Of a stretch of 29,024 nucleotides of DNA, positions 23,589 through 29,024 are shown one piece after another (position 1 is the first letter of the stretch; each line of letters begins with the position of its first letter). The DNA comes from Clostridiales bacterium (GTDB lineage: Bacteria > Bacillota > Clostridia > Christensenellales > Aristaeellaceae), in the NCBI GenBank assembly GCA_004554085.1, contig SFNY01000052.1:1-29024 (forward strand). Direction: 5' to 3'. The notes beneath the pieces are model-generated. The model worked only from the letters and a program-made list of their open reading frames with translations. It made no database searches and was not told the origin of the DNA. The translations under genes were made by a program, and so were the position numbers.

Positions 23589-24626
23589 TCAGCCTTCGCC
23601 GCGCTTTCGGGGAGCGGCGGTGGTGGAGCGCACCACCAGATGGGCGTCCAGTACCTGCTGCACGGGCGCATCGCCGCCGCGGCGGATCTGCTCCAGCAGA
23701 ATCTCCACGCATCTTGTGGACACGGTGCGCTTGGGGAAGTGCACGCTGGTCAGCGGCGGCGGGAAGCGCATGTGGGACTGCACGTCGTCGAAGCCCACGA
23801 TGGACACGTCCTCCGGCACGCGCACGCCGTGGCTGTTGAGGGCGTAGATGGTCTCCCAGGCGATGTAGTCGCTGAAGGCGAAGATGGCGGTGAAGTTCAG
23901 ATTGGACGCGAGGATTTCCTCGATCTTCTGAACGCTGTCGCTGGCGGAGGCGTCCATCTCCACTACCAGCGCCGGATCGATTTCGATGCCGCGCTCCGCC
24001 ATGGCCCGCTGAAAGCCGCGCAGGCGCTCGCCGGAGCTGGAGATGCGGGGGTCGGCGGTGAGCACCAGAATGCGCTGGTGGCCCAGCTCGGCCAGGTGCT
24101 GGCCGGCCAGATAGCCGCCCTTTTCGTCGTCGCACACCACGTAGTCCGCGTCCAGATCGTCAAATCTGCGGCCCATCAGCACGAAGGGCATGCCGTTCTG
24201 CTGGAGCAGGCGGATGCCGTCCAGCGACTTCTGGGTGGGGCAGAGCAGCACGCCGTCCACGTTCTTGTTCAGCGCGGAGATCACGGCCTGCTCCTCGCGC
24301 TCGGCGCGCTCCTCGGTGCCCATCACGATGGCGCGGTAGCCCTGCTTCTCCAGCTCGGCGACGCAGATTTTGATTTCGATGGCGAACAGGGGATTGGCGA
24401 TGTCGCTGACGATGATGGCCACGGTCTTGCTGGAGCCGGAGCGCAGGCCCCCGGCCTGGGAGTTGGCGATGTAGCCGATCTCCCGCGCGGCCTTCATGAT
24501 GCTCTCGCGGGTCTCCAGGGCGATGCCCTCCTTGTTCTGCAGGGCCTTGGAGATGGTGCCCACAGTGAAGCCGGTCTTTGCCGCGATGTCCGTCAGCTTC
24601 ACGCGGCGGTTGTTCCTCTTGTTCAT
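23589..24626 (-). CDS. LacI-family transcriptional regulator
   Basis: A 345-residue repressor. The N-terminal LacI helix-turn-helix is clear: VKLTDIAAKTGFTVGTISKAL, followed by the hinge region ANSQAGGLRSGSSKT. The rest is a periplasmic-binding-protein fold with VAIIVSDIANPLFAIEI, VDGVLLCP, ERLRGFQRAM, FAFSDYIAWETIYAL and VSIVGFDDVQ, as in sugar-responsive members. The effector is probably a sugar, but no sugar-uptake or glycosidase gene is adjacent, so it could be a global or distant regulator. GGGAGGAAG precedes the ATG. It lies upstream of pta on the same strand with an intervening pta promoter and no clear terminator. Confidence 0.92.
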   Translation of the reverse strand: MNKRNNRRVKLTDIAAKTGFTVGTISKALQNKEGIALETRESIMKAAREIGYIANSQAGGLRSGSSKTVAIIVSDIANPLFAIEIKICVAELEKQGYRAIVMGTEERAEREEQAVISALNKNVDGVLLCPTQKSLDGIRLLQQNGMPFVLMGRRFDDLDADYVVCDDEKGGYLAGQHLAELGHQRILVLTADPRISSSGERLRGFQRAMAERGIEIDPALVVEMDASASDSVQKIEEILASNLNFTAIFAFSDYIAWETIYALNSHGVRVPEDVSIVGFDDVQSHMRFPPPLTSVHFPKRTVSTRCVEILLEQIRRGGDAPVQQVLDAHLVVRSTTAAPRKRGEG

Positions 24627-24674
24627 CAGTCGCTTCCTCCCGGGATGTGCGCACGCGCGCGGGTTCTCCCCTTC

Positions 24675-24703
24675 ATATTATAGAAGAAAACCGGCTTTGT
24701 CAA
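24675..24703 (-). promoter_or_regulatory. promoter of the LacI-family gene
   Basis: On the minus strand TTGACA (24698-24703) is followed by TATAAT at 24677-24682 (15-bp spacing) or TAATAT at 24675-24680 (17-bp spacing). The second is better spaced. Confidence 0.65.
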
Positions 24704-24767
24704 TCGTGAATTTACGTTTTCATAGCTCTTCCTGCCGGGAGTGTGCAAAGCAGGCATTTCACAAAGG

Positions 24768-24807
24768 AAAAACCCTCCGACGCTGTGCCGAAGCACGCGT
24801 CGAAGGG
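24768..24807 (-). terminator. terminator of the sigI-rsgI unit
   Basis: The minus-strand RNA folds CCCTTCGACGC with GCGTCGGAGGG (one U-G pair), with an inner GTGC-TTCG-GCAC tetraloop and one bulged A, then TTTTT (24772-24768). It lies 6 bp after the anti-sigma gene. Confidence 0.92.
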
Positions 24808-24812
24808 AGCCG

Positions 24813-25385
24813 TCAATCATCGTCGTCCCAGCCGGGCGGGGCGTAGGGACAGTCGTCATCGTCATGGCCGAGCCGGCCGCAGTAGTCGCAGTGATCGTCG
24901 TCCTCATGGCCGTGCGCGCCGCAGATGGAGCAGTTGTCGTCGGCCTCGTGGCCGGTTTCGCCGCAGAGGGTGCAGTAATCGTCGTCATCGTCGTCGCAGT
25001 GATCGTCGTCGTGATGCTTACCTGCTGCTGCGGTGGGAGCGAATGCGGCGGGGAGACTGGCTGCGGGCGAAGGCGACGGGCTGCTTGTCGCACTGGGGCT
25101 CGCTGTGAGCGTGGGCAGGGTCAGCGGCACGCGCTGATCCGGGGGCGCATCCAGCGGAACGTCGCTGCGGGGAGCGAGGATGCGGTAGGCGCCCAGCCCA
25201 AGCATCAGCGCAAGAACCATCGCCATCGCCAGGCCGGCGCGGGCGAAGCCGCCGGTGCGAGCGGCGTCCGGGTCCACGATCATGCCGACCTTCCAGCCGT
25301 GGCGGCGCAGCACCCGGCGCAGCTCACCGCCGGGGAGCAGCACGATGGCGTGCAGACCGCGAATCTCCAGGATCAGTCCCTTCAT
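24813..25385 (-). CDS. RsgI-like membrane anti-sigma factor with an extracytoplasmic zinc-knuckle array
   Basis: A 190-residue protein. Residues 1-45 (MKGLILEIRGLHAIVLLPGG ...) match the RsgI N-terminal anti-sigma domain. Residues of about 48-67 are one membrane helix (GLAMAMVLALMLGLGAY). A Pro/Ser/Ala linker (75-122) leads to an Asp/His/Cys-rich end. In that end C138-x2-C141-x4-H146-x5-C152, C152-x2-C155-x4-H160-x5-C166 and C166-x2-C169-x4-H174-x4-C179 form three chained CCHC motifs with shared cysteines, set in Asp runs (DDDDDD, GHDDDDC). Known RsgI proteins carry glycan-binding or enzyme domains there; this array is new to me. The ATG overlaps the sigI stop (ATGA at 25382-25385). The membrane-to-outside orientation and metal binding are inferred. 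Confidence 0.82.
   Translation of the reverse strand: MKGLILEIRGLHAIVLLPGGELRRVLRRHGWKVGMIVDPDAARTGGFARAGLAMAMVLALMLGLGAYRILAPRSDVPLDAPPDQRVPLTLPTLTASPSATSSPSPSPAASLPAAFAPTAAAGKHHDDDHCDDDDDDYCTLCGETGHEADDNCSICGAHGHEDDDHCDYCGRLGHDDDDCPYAPPGWDDDD
24849..24974 (-). repeat. three degenerate 42-bp repeats encoding chained CCHC knuckles
   Basis: The coding DNA for residues 138-179 consists of three successive units of 14, 14 and 14 residues (the last sharing its end Cys) with the frame CxxCGxxGHxxDDxC. The DNA copies differ at many bases while key Cys, Gly, His and Asp codons are kept, so the protein motif appears to be what is maintained. Confidence 0.85.
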
Positions 25386-26068
25386 GTGAAATCCTCCTTC
25401 GGAAGGATGTAGCTTGCGATGTGGGGGTAGTTGCCGTCGGTGGCCAGCACGGCGGCGATCAGGTAGCGGCGGTGGCGTTCCCAGATCTTGTCGCCGGTGT
25501 CGAAGGCGGTGCAGAGCGCGGCGATGGGCAGCCTTCCCTTCAGGGTGCGCCGGGCCAGCTCGGGATCGCCATGGATGAGCCGCACGGCCTGCTGGCACAG
25601 AGATCGGGTGGACTGATGGCGCGGACAGGCATGCTGCACCTGGCGCAGCGTGATGCCGAGTCCGTGGAGCGCGCGGGCGTAGGCCTGAATTTCCTCCCGG
25701 CGCTCCGCCTCCCGGCTGCGTGCCCGATGGGCGGAGACGGAGGCGGCCTGATCGATGGCGTACTGCGCCGCGTCGTCGAGATCGGCCATGGGAATTTCCC
25801 GGTCGAGCCGGAGCCTGCGGCGCTCGTCGATCAGGCGCAGGCTGATGATGCGCCTGCATAGCGGCAGAAACGCACCGCGCTCCGGGCAATAGGCCGCCAC
25901 GGCTTCGCGGAACGCGTCCTCGGCGATCTGCACGTACTCGTCCCGTACGCTGTGCATGTGAAAGCGAACCGCTGCGATCATCAGCGGCCGGTGTGCGCGC
26001 ATCAGTTCGTTCATCAGGAGGGGATCCTCCCTGGCCTGCCGGGCGCGTTCATTCAGACTGGGCTGCAT
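25382..26068 (-). CDS. sigI: SigI-type alternative RNA polymerase sigma factor
   Basis: A 228-residue sigma factor. The N-terminal part has SLNERARQAREDPLLMNELM, HRPLMIAAVRF and DEYVQIAEDAFREAVAAYCPERGAFL, which resembles sigma region 2. The C-terminal segment ERHRRYLIAAVLATDGNYPHIASYI is the characteristic end of SigI, replacing a conventional region 4. SigI responds to heat or cell-wall and polysaccharide signals through its partner RsgI, encoded immediately downstream and overlapping by 4 nt. I chose ATG 26068 because GAGGG lies 6 nt before it; ATG 26089 is in frame and adds 7 residues. The central part is Arg/Glu-rich and somewhat divergent. Confidence 0.85.
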   Translation of the reverse strand: MQPSLNERARQAREDPLLMNELMRAHRPLMIAAVRFHMHSVRDEYVQIAEDAFREAVAAYCPERGAFLPLCRRIISLRLIDERRRLRLDREIPMADLDDAAQYAIDQAASVSAHRARSREAERREEIQAYARALHGLGITLRQVQHACPRHQSTRSLCQQAVRLIHGDPELARRTLKGRLPIAALCTAFDTGDKIWERHRRYLIAAVLATDGNYPHIASYILPKEDFT

Positions 26069-26146
26069 GGGTTTCCCTCGCTTCTGCATTTGCCCCGCGG
26101 AATTTGCGAAAACCTCGTATTCTGCGTGTTGGGGATTCTTCTATAT

Positions 26147-26174
26147 ATTATACACCTTTTTGGAGAATCCGCAA
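26147..26174 (-). promoter_or_regulatory. housekeeping-type promoter of sigI
   Basis: On the minus strand TTGCGG (26169-26174) and a perfect TATAAT (26147-26152) have a 16-bp spacer. sigI-rsgI can therefore be read by the main sigma factor independently of the secreted-protein gene upstream. Confidence 0.6.
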
Positions 26175-26230
26175 ACGCAGCGGCGCCGCCCCGCGCACAT
26201 GCGCGAGGCGGCGGGCCCACCTGCTGCGTT
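26174..26230 (-). terminator. large GC-rich hairpin after the secreted knuckle gene
   Basis: On the minus-strand RNA a 14-bp stem (26200-26213 with 26184-26197, one G-U pair that only forms on this strand) sits inside an outer 8-bp stem AACGCAGC/GCTGCGTT (26223-26230 with 26174-26181). Only TTTG follows, so termination may be partial. Confidence 0.55.
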
Positions 26231-26790
26231 CACCGGGCGACGGGGCAGGCTTCACCGTCGTGGCCGATGCCGTTGCAGCGTTCGCAGCGGTCGATGTCGA
26301 AGAAGCGCGCCAGCGCGTCCGCATCGCCATTGAGGATTTCTGCGGTCACGCGGGTGGGGCAGAAGTCGTCGTCGTGGCCGGTCTGACCGCACACGTCGCA
26401 CTTCTCCCGATCCACCTTGACGCTCACGCTGCCGTCAGCGGCGATTTTGCAGCTCTGACCGGTGGTCGCGTCGAAGCGGATGGCCTGGTCAACGCCGTTC
26501 AGGGAGAAGGCCAGGGTGTACGCGCCGCCGTCGATGATGTCCGCAGCGCGCAGGTAGAGATCGTCCTCCTCGCCGCCGATGAACTCGAAGGGAACGGAGT
26601 TGCCGCTTGCATCGGTGAGGGTCACGGCTGCGGAGGCATACCAGTCGCAGTCGCGGCTCAGCTCAGCCTTGACGATGCCGAAGCCCTTGTATTCGATCTC
26701 CTCGATCCGTGCGGAGGATGCGGAAGACGCGAGGGCACTGGAGAGGATCAGGGCAAGAACCAGGATGCATGCGATGATGATTTTCTTCAT
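26230..26790 (-). CDS. predicted secreted protein with two CCHC zinc-knuckle-like motifs
   Basis: A 186-residue protein with a clear signal peptide (MKKIIIACILVLALILSSALAS). Residues of about 28-128 are a beta-rich domain I do not recognise, with two further cysteines (C48, C114) that could form a disulfide. Two motifs match CX2CX4HX4C exactly: C131/C134/H139/C144 (CDVCGQTGHDDDFC) and C169/C172/H177/C182 (CERCNGIGHDGEAC). They share the GxxGHDD-type core with the knuckles of the RsgI-like protein encoded two genes downstream. ATG 26790 follows AAGGAGG by 8 nt. The gene is preceded by a candidate SigI promoter. I infer a SigI-regulon member that may bind metal or the anti-sigma factor. Confidence 0.75.
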   Translation of the reverse strand: MKKIIIACILVLALILSSALASSASSARIEEIEYKGFGIVKAELSRDCDWYASAAVTLTDASGNSVPFEFIGGEEDDLYLRAADIIDGGAYTLAFSLNGVDQAIRFDATTGQSCKIAADGSVSVKVDREKCDVCGQTGHDDDFCPTRVTAEILNGDADALARFFDIDRCERCNGIGHDGEACPVAR

Positions 26791-26823
26791 ATAAAATTCC
26801 TCCTTGTTTTCTTTCACCTAGAA

Positions 26824-26852
26824 TTCGCAGCGAGTGTGCCTTTTTCGGGGGT
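26824..26852 (-). promoter_or_regulatory. candidate SigI-type promoter of the secreted knuckle gene
   Basis: On the minus strand ACACCCCC (ACCCCC core at 26847-26852) is followed after 19 nt by CGAA (26824-26827). This agrees with the ACCCCC and CGAA elements described for SigI promoters in Bacillus and Clostridium thermocellum. No housekeeping -10 is evident at this place. The CGAA lies 33 bp before the ATG. Confidence 0.5.
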
Positions 26853-26887
26853 GTTTTGAAATTTTTTTCTGAAAAACTGGTTCGGGC

Positions 26888-26926
26888 AAAAGAAAAGCCG
26901 CCCCGGAGAGAAATCTCCGGAGCAAC
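26888..26926 (-). terminator. terminator of the ABC transporter operon
   Basis: On the minus strand CCGGAGA pairs with TCTCCGG around TTTC (26903-26920), extended by G-U-tolerant pairs to a longer stem. TTTTCTTTT follows at 26896-26888. It lies about 20 bp after the ATPase gene. Confidence 0.85.
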
Positions 26927-26946
26927 CATACGTTTCGAATTCACAT

Positions 26947-27720
26947 TCAGTTTCCGCACTCGATGCTGATGCGGGTGAAGATGTCCAGGATGTCGTCCAC
27001 CTTCATGTTTTGCTTTTCCTCGCCGTCCACGTCCAGCACCACGTGCCCGCGATCCATCATCAGGATGCGGCTGCCGTACTCCACGGCGTAGCGCAGGTTG
27101 TGGGTGACCATCATGGCGGTGAGCTTCTTCTCCTTCACCACCCGGTCGGTCAGCTGCATGATGATCTCGGCGGTGTGGGGATCCAGCGCGGCGGTGTGCT
27201 CGTCGAGGATCAAAAAGTCCAGCGGCGAGAGCGTCACCATCAGCAGCGCCACGGCTTGGCGCTGTCCGCCGGAGAGCGCGCCCATTTTCACGTGCAGCTT
27301 GTCCTCCAGGCCCAGCTGCAGCGACGCGAGCTGCTCCCGGAAGAAGTCGATGCGGTTTTTGGAGATGGCGCGGCTGAGTCCGAAGGGCTTGCCCTTGTTG
27401 TCCGCCAGCGAGAGATTTTCAAGCATCGTCAGATCCGGGCAGGTGCCCATGGCGGGGTTCTGGAAGATGCGGCCGATGCGTGCGTAGCGCTTGAAGTCGG
27501 CGGAGCGGGTAATGTCCCGGCCGTCGATGCGCACCTGACCGCCTTCCACCGGGATGCTGCCGCAGATGATGTTCAGCATGGAGGTCTTGCCGCTGCCGTT
27601 GCTGCCGACGATGGACACGAACTCGCCGTCCTTCACGGTCAGGTTGAAGTCCTGAAACAGGCAGGATTCGGTGATGAGGCCCTGATTGTAGACCTTCGTG
27701 ATGTTTTTCAGCTCAAGCAT
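26947..27720 (-). CDS. ABC transporter ATP-binding protein (TrpZ-like)
   Basis: A 257-residue ATPase energising the adjacent permease. Walker A is GSNGSGKTS (about 39-47), the Q-loop is in IFQNPAMGTCPDLTMLENL, the signature is LSGGQRQAVALLM, Walker B is DFLILDEHTAALDP, and the H-loop is MMVTHN. The sequence and the permease and binding-protein neighbours fit the family whose binding protein is of the ABC_sub_bind (TrpX) type. In streptococci such systems import tryptophan; the ligand here is not established. Its ATG overlaps the permease stop by 8 nt. Confidence 0.93.
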   Translation of the reverse strand: MLELKNITKVYNQGLITESCLFQDFNLTVKDGEFVSIVGSNGSGKTSMLNIICGSIPVEGGQVRIDGRDITRSADFKRYARIGRIFQNPAMGTCPDLTMLENLSLADNKGKPFGLSRAISKNRIDFFREQLASLQLGLEDKLHVKMGALSGGQRQAVALLMVTLSPLDFLILDEHTAALDPHTAEIIMQLTDRVVKEKKLTAMMVTHNLRYAVEYGSRILMMDRGHVVLDVDGEEKQNMKVDDILDIFTRISIECGN

Positions 27721-28609
27721 GCTTCGTCACCTTCCCCCTGTTTGCGTTTCCGAGAATCAGGATCACCAGGAACAGCACCGCCGTGACCAGCTTCAAAAGG
27801 TTCGCGGGCAGGCCCAGGCTGATCGCCACCTGAATGCAGATTTTGTAGATGATGCTGCCGCACACCGCGCAGGTGGTTCCCTTCACGAAGCTCATCCTGC
27901 GGAAGATGGTGGTGCCGATGATGACGGTGGCCAGGCCGAAAACCATCTGGCCGGTGCCCATGGTGCTGGAGAAGGAGCGCTGCTCGTGGCAGACCACCGC
28001 GCCGCACAGCGCCACCAGCGCATTGGCGATCACCAGGCCCAGAATCTTCATCCGGCCCTGGTCCACGGCCAGCGAGGTGACGACGGTGGCGTTGTTGCCC
28101 GTGGCGCGCAGCAGCATGCCGCACTTGGTCTTGAAGAACAGATCCAGAATGATCTTGAACAGGATCGCCAGAATCAGGGAAACCACCAGCTTGCGGTGCA
28201 TCAGCGTCAGTCCACCGAACAGCGCCATCACCGGCTTTCCGGTGAAGATGGTGTCGATGGATCGCTCCACCGCCAGATTGGAGCCCGCGATCTGCAGATT
28301 GATGGAGAAGAGCGCCGTCATGGTGATGATTCCAGCCAGCAGGTCGCGCACCTTGAAGCGCACGTGAATGATGCCGGTCACAAGGCCCGCAAGCGCGCCC
28401 ACCAGCATGGCAACCACCAGCGTCAGGTAGGGATTCATGCCCTTCACCAGCAGCACGGCGCTCACCGCCGCGCCCAGAGGGAAGCTGCCATCCACCGAAA
28501 GATCCGGAAAGTCCAGTATCTTATAGGTAATAAAAATTCCATAGGACAGCAGCGCATAGATCAGGCCCTGTGTCAGCGTGCTCACCAGCAGATCGAGGAA
28601 AACGCTCAT
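27713..28609 (-). CDS. ABC transporter permease (LivH/BPD_transp_2 type, TrpY-like)
   Basis: A 298-residue integral membrane protein with about eight to nine hydrophobic helices. It starts MSVFLDLLVSTLTQGLIYAL, with LDFPDLSVDGSFPLGAAVSAVL, a feature of permeases working with TrpX-like binding proteins, and then LVVAMLVGALAGLVTGIIHV and a helix reading ATVIIGTTIFRRM. AAGGAGC precedes the ATG. It lies between the binding protein and the ATPase, with the ATPase gene overlapping its end. It forms the channel for small-molecule import, probably an amino acid or related compound. Confidence 0.92.
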   Translation of the reverse strand: MSVFLDLLVSTLTQGLIYALLSYGIFITYKILDFPDLSVDGSFPLGAAVSAVLLVKGMNPYLTLVVAMLVGALAGLVTGIIHVRFKVRDLLAGIITMTALFSINLQIAGSNLAVERSIDTIFTGKPVMALFGGLTLMHRKLVVSLILAILFKIILDLFFKTKCGMLLRATGNNATVVTSLAVDQGRMKILGLVIANALVALCGAVVCHEQRSFSSTMGTGQMVFGLATVIIGTTIFRRMSFVKGTTCAVCGSIIYKICIQVAISLGLPANLLKLVTAVLFLVILILGNANRGKVTKHA

Positions 28610-28640
28610 GCTCTTGCTCCTTTGTTTGTTTCATTGCGCA

Positions 28641-28668
28641 GCCGCCGGCTTCATATGAAACCGGCGGC
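28641..28668 (-). other. intercistronic palindrome between binding protein and permease
   Basis: The 28-bp near-perfect palindrome (arms GCCGCCGGCTTCAT and ATGAAACCGGCGGC, one wobble) has no U-run on the minus strand. Hairpins at this place commonly protect the upstream binding-protein message and lower read-through into the membrane components, giving unequal subunit amounts. Confidence 0.65.
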
Positions 28669-28685
28669 GCAGGGGTTTCGGGGAA

Positions 28686-29024
28686 TTATGCCTCGGTGGA
28701 CTCGATGGCCTTCTCGGCAATATCCGCAGGAAGTTCGATTCCGAAGGAAGCCAGCGCGGCGGAGTTGACGTAGATGCCGTACTCGGAGATGGTCTCGTAG
28801 GGCATGTCGTAGGCGGAAGCTTCGCCGGTCAGGATCTTCGCGGCCATCATGCCGGTCTGGCGGCCCAGCTGCACGTAGTCGATGCCTGCGGCGGCGACGC
28901 AGCCCAGCTTCACCTGCTCAACCTCGCTGCCGTAGATCGGGATGCCGGCCTCGTCGGTCTTCTCCAGGATGGAGGAGAGCACGCCCACCACGTTGTTGTC
29001 GGTCAGGTTGGAGAAGCAGTCCAC
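28686..29024 (-). CDS. ABC transporter substrate-binding protein, C-terminal part (TrpX-like)
   Basis: Only the last 113 codons (including stop) are in the window; the gene continues past the right edge, so its start and signal peptide are not seen. The visible part has LTDNNVVGVLSSILEK, GIPIYGSEVEQVKLGCVAAAGIDYVQLGRQTGMMAAKIL and a closing GIYVNSAALASFGIELP, matching the ABC_sub_bind family of two-lobed lipoproteins. It is the first gene of the operon with the permease and ATPase. The ligand is unknown; relatives bind aromatic amino acids. Confidence 0.9.
   Translation of the reverse strand: MDCFSNLTDNNVVGVLSSILEKTDEAGIPIYGSEVEQVKLGCVAAAGIDYVQLGRQTGMMAAKILTGEASAYDMPYETISEYGIYVNSAALASFGIELPADIAEKAIESTEA

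Noticed and set aside
24837..25016. Repeated DNA resembling a CRISPR or tandem-repeat array
   Set aside because: The units are degenerate, in frame with one protein, and lack unique spacers; they are coding repeats of the knuckle motif.
24743..25412. Plus-strand open frames over the knuckle gene, rich in Val/Ala or Arg
   Set aside because: They are the reverse-strand reading of the Asp/His/Cys repeats, and the minus-strand gene has the ribosome site, sigI overlap and terminator.
26115..26140. SigI-type autoregulatory promoter of sigI (CCCC then CGAG on the minus strand)
   Set aside because: The gap of about 13 nt is too short, and CGAG is not the expected CGAA; a TATAAT-type promoter just upstream explains expression better.

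Overview
The window looks like a chromosome segment from a spore-forming, anaerobic, GC-rich member of the Clostridia, probably a gut or rumen lineage. This is inferred from gene content only: spoIIP, the SigI/RsgI pair, a Fur/PerR regulator beside a rubredoxin-fused flavin reductase, pta-ackA fermentation genes, strong AGGAGG ribosome sites, and TTGACA-17-TATAAT promoters. No tRNA, rRNA, CRISPR array or intact transposon was found. Most of the window is ordinary housekeeping sequence, and the unusual material sits in a few places.

Layout. 1-2145 (+): hairpins at the left edge, then a Fur/PerR regulator, an SDR oxidoreductase and a flavin reductase-rubredoxin protein, likely one oxygen-stress/redox operon. 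2146-3587 (-): Nudix hydrolase and a xylose-isomerase-like TIM-barrel protein, translationally coupled. 3666-7186 (+): class II fructose-bisphosphate aldolase (broken by a 32-bp tandem duplication), then ylxM-ffh-rpsP-khpA. 7263-10202 (+): a 2[4Fe-4S] ferredoxin, then a four-gene run (alpha/beta hydrolase, metallo-beta-lactamase fold, TfoX-N domain, AlkD-like repair protein). 10229-15629 (+): a small ORF, prfC, a pair of inverted three-hairpin elements, typA and recF. 15632-17373 (-): spoIIP and a DUF1614-like membrane protein. 17475-20320 (+): a protein with SseB-like modules and a GT2-GtrA glycosyltransferase. 20332-24703 (-): rpmF with a DUF177 gene, pta-ackA, and a LacI-family regulator. 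24768-26852 (-): a SigI/RsgI locus. 26888-29024 (-): a TrpXYZ-type ABC transporter running off the right edge.

The most unusual region is 24813-26852. An RsgI-type membrane anti-sigma factor carries, on the side predicted to be outside the cell, an Asp-rich chain of three CCHC zinc-knuckle-like motifs where known relatives carry glycan-binding or enzyme domains. A predicted secreted protein just upstream of sigI has two more knuckles of the same pattern and is preceded by a sequence resembling a SigI promoter (ACCCCC ... CGAA). Together they suggest an envelope-signalling unit built on metal-binding knuckles, with the secreted protein as a regulon member, ligand or competitor. The function is inferred.

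Other notable items are the fba duplication, a ribosomal protein L32 missing part of its first zinc-binding pair, the inverted hairpin elements at 12321-12552 whose stems differ in sequence but keep their structure, and several perfect dyads overlapping promoters (fur, ylxM-ffh, the small ORF, prfC).
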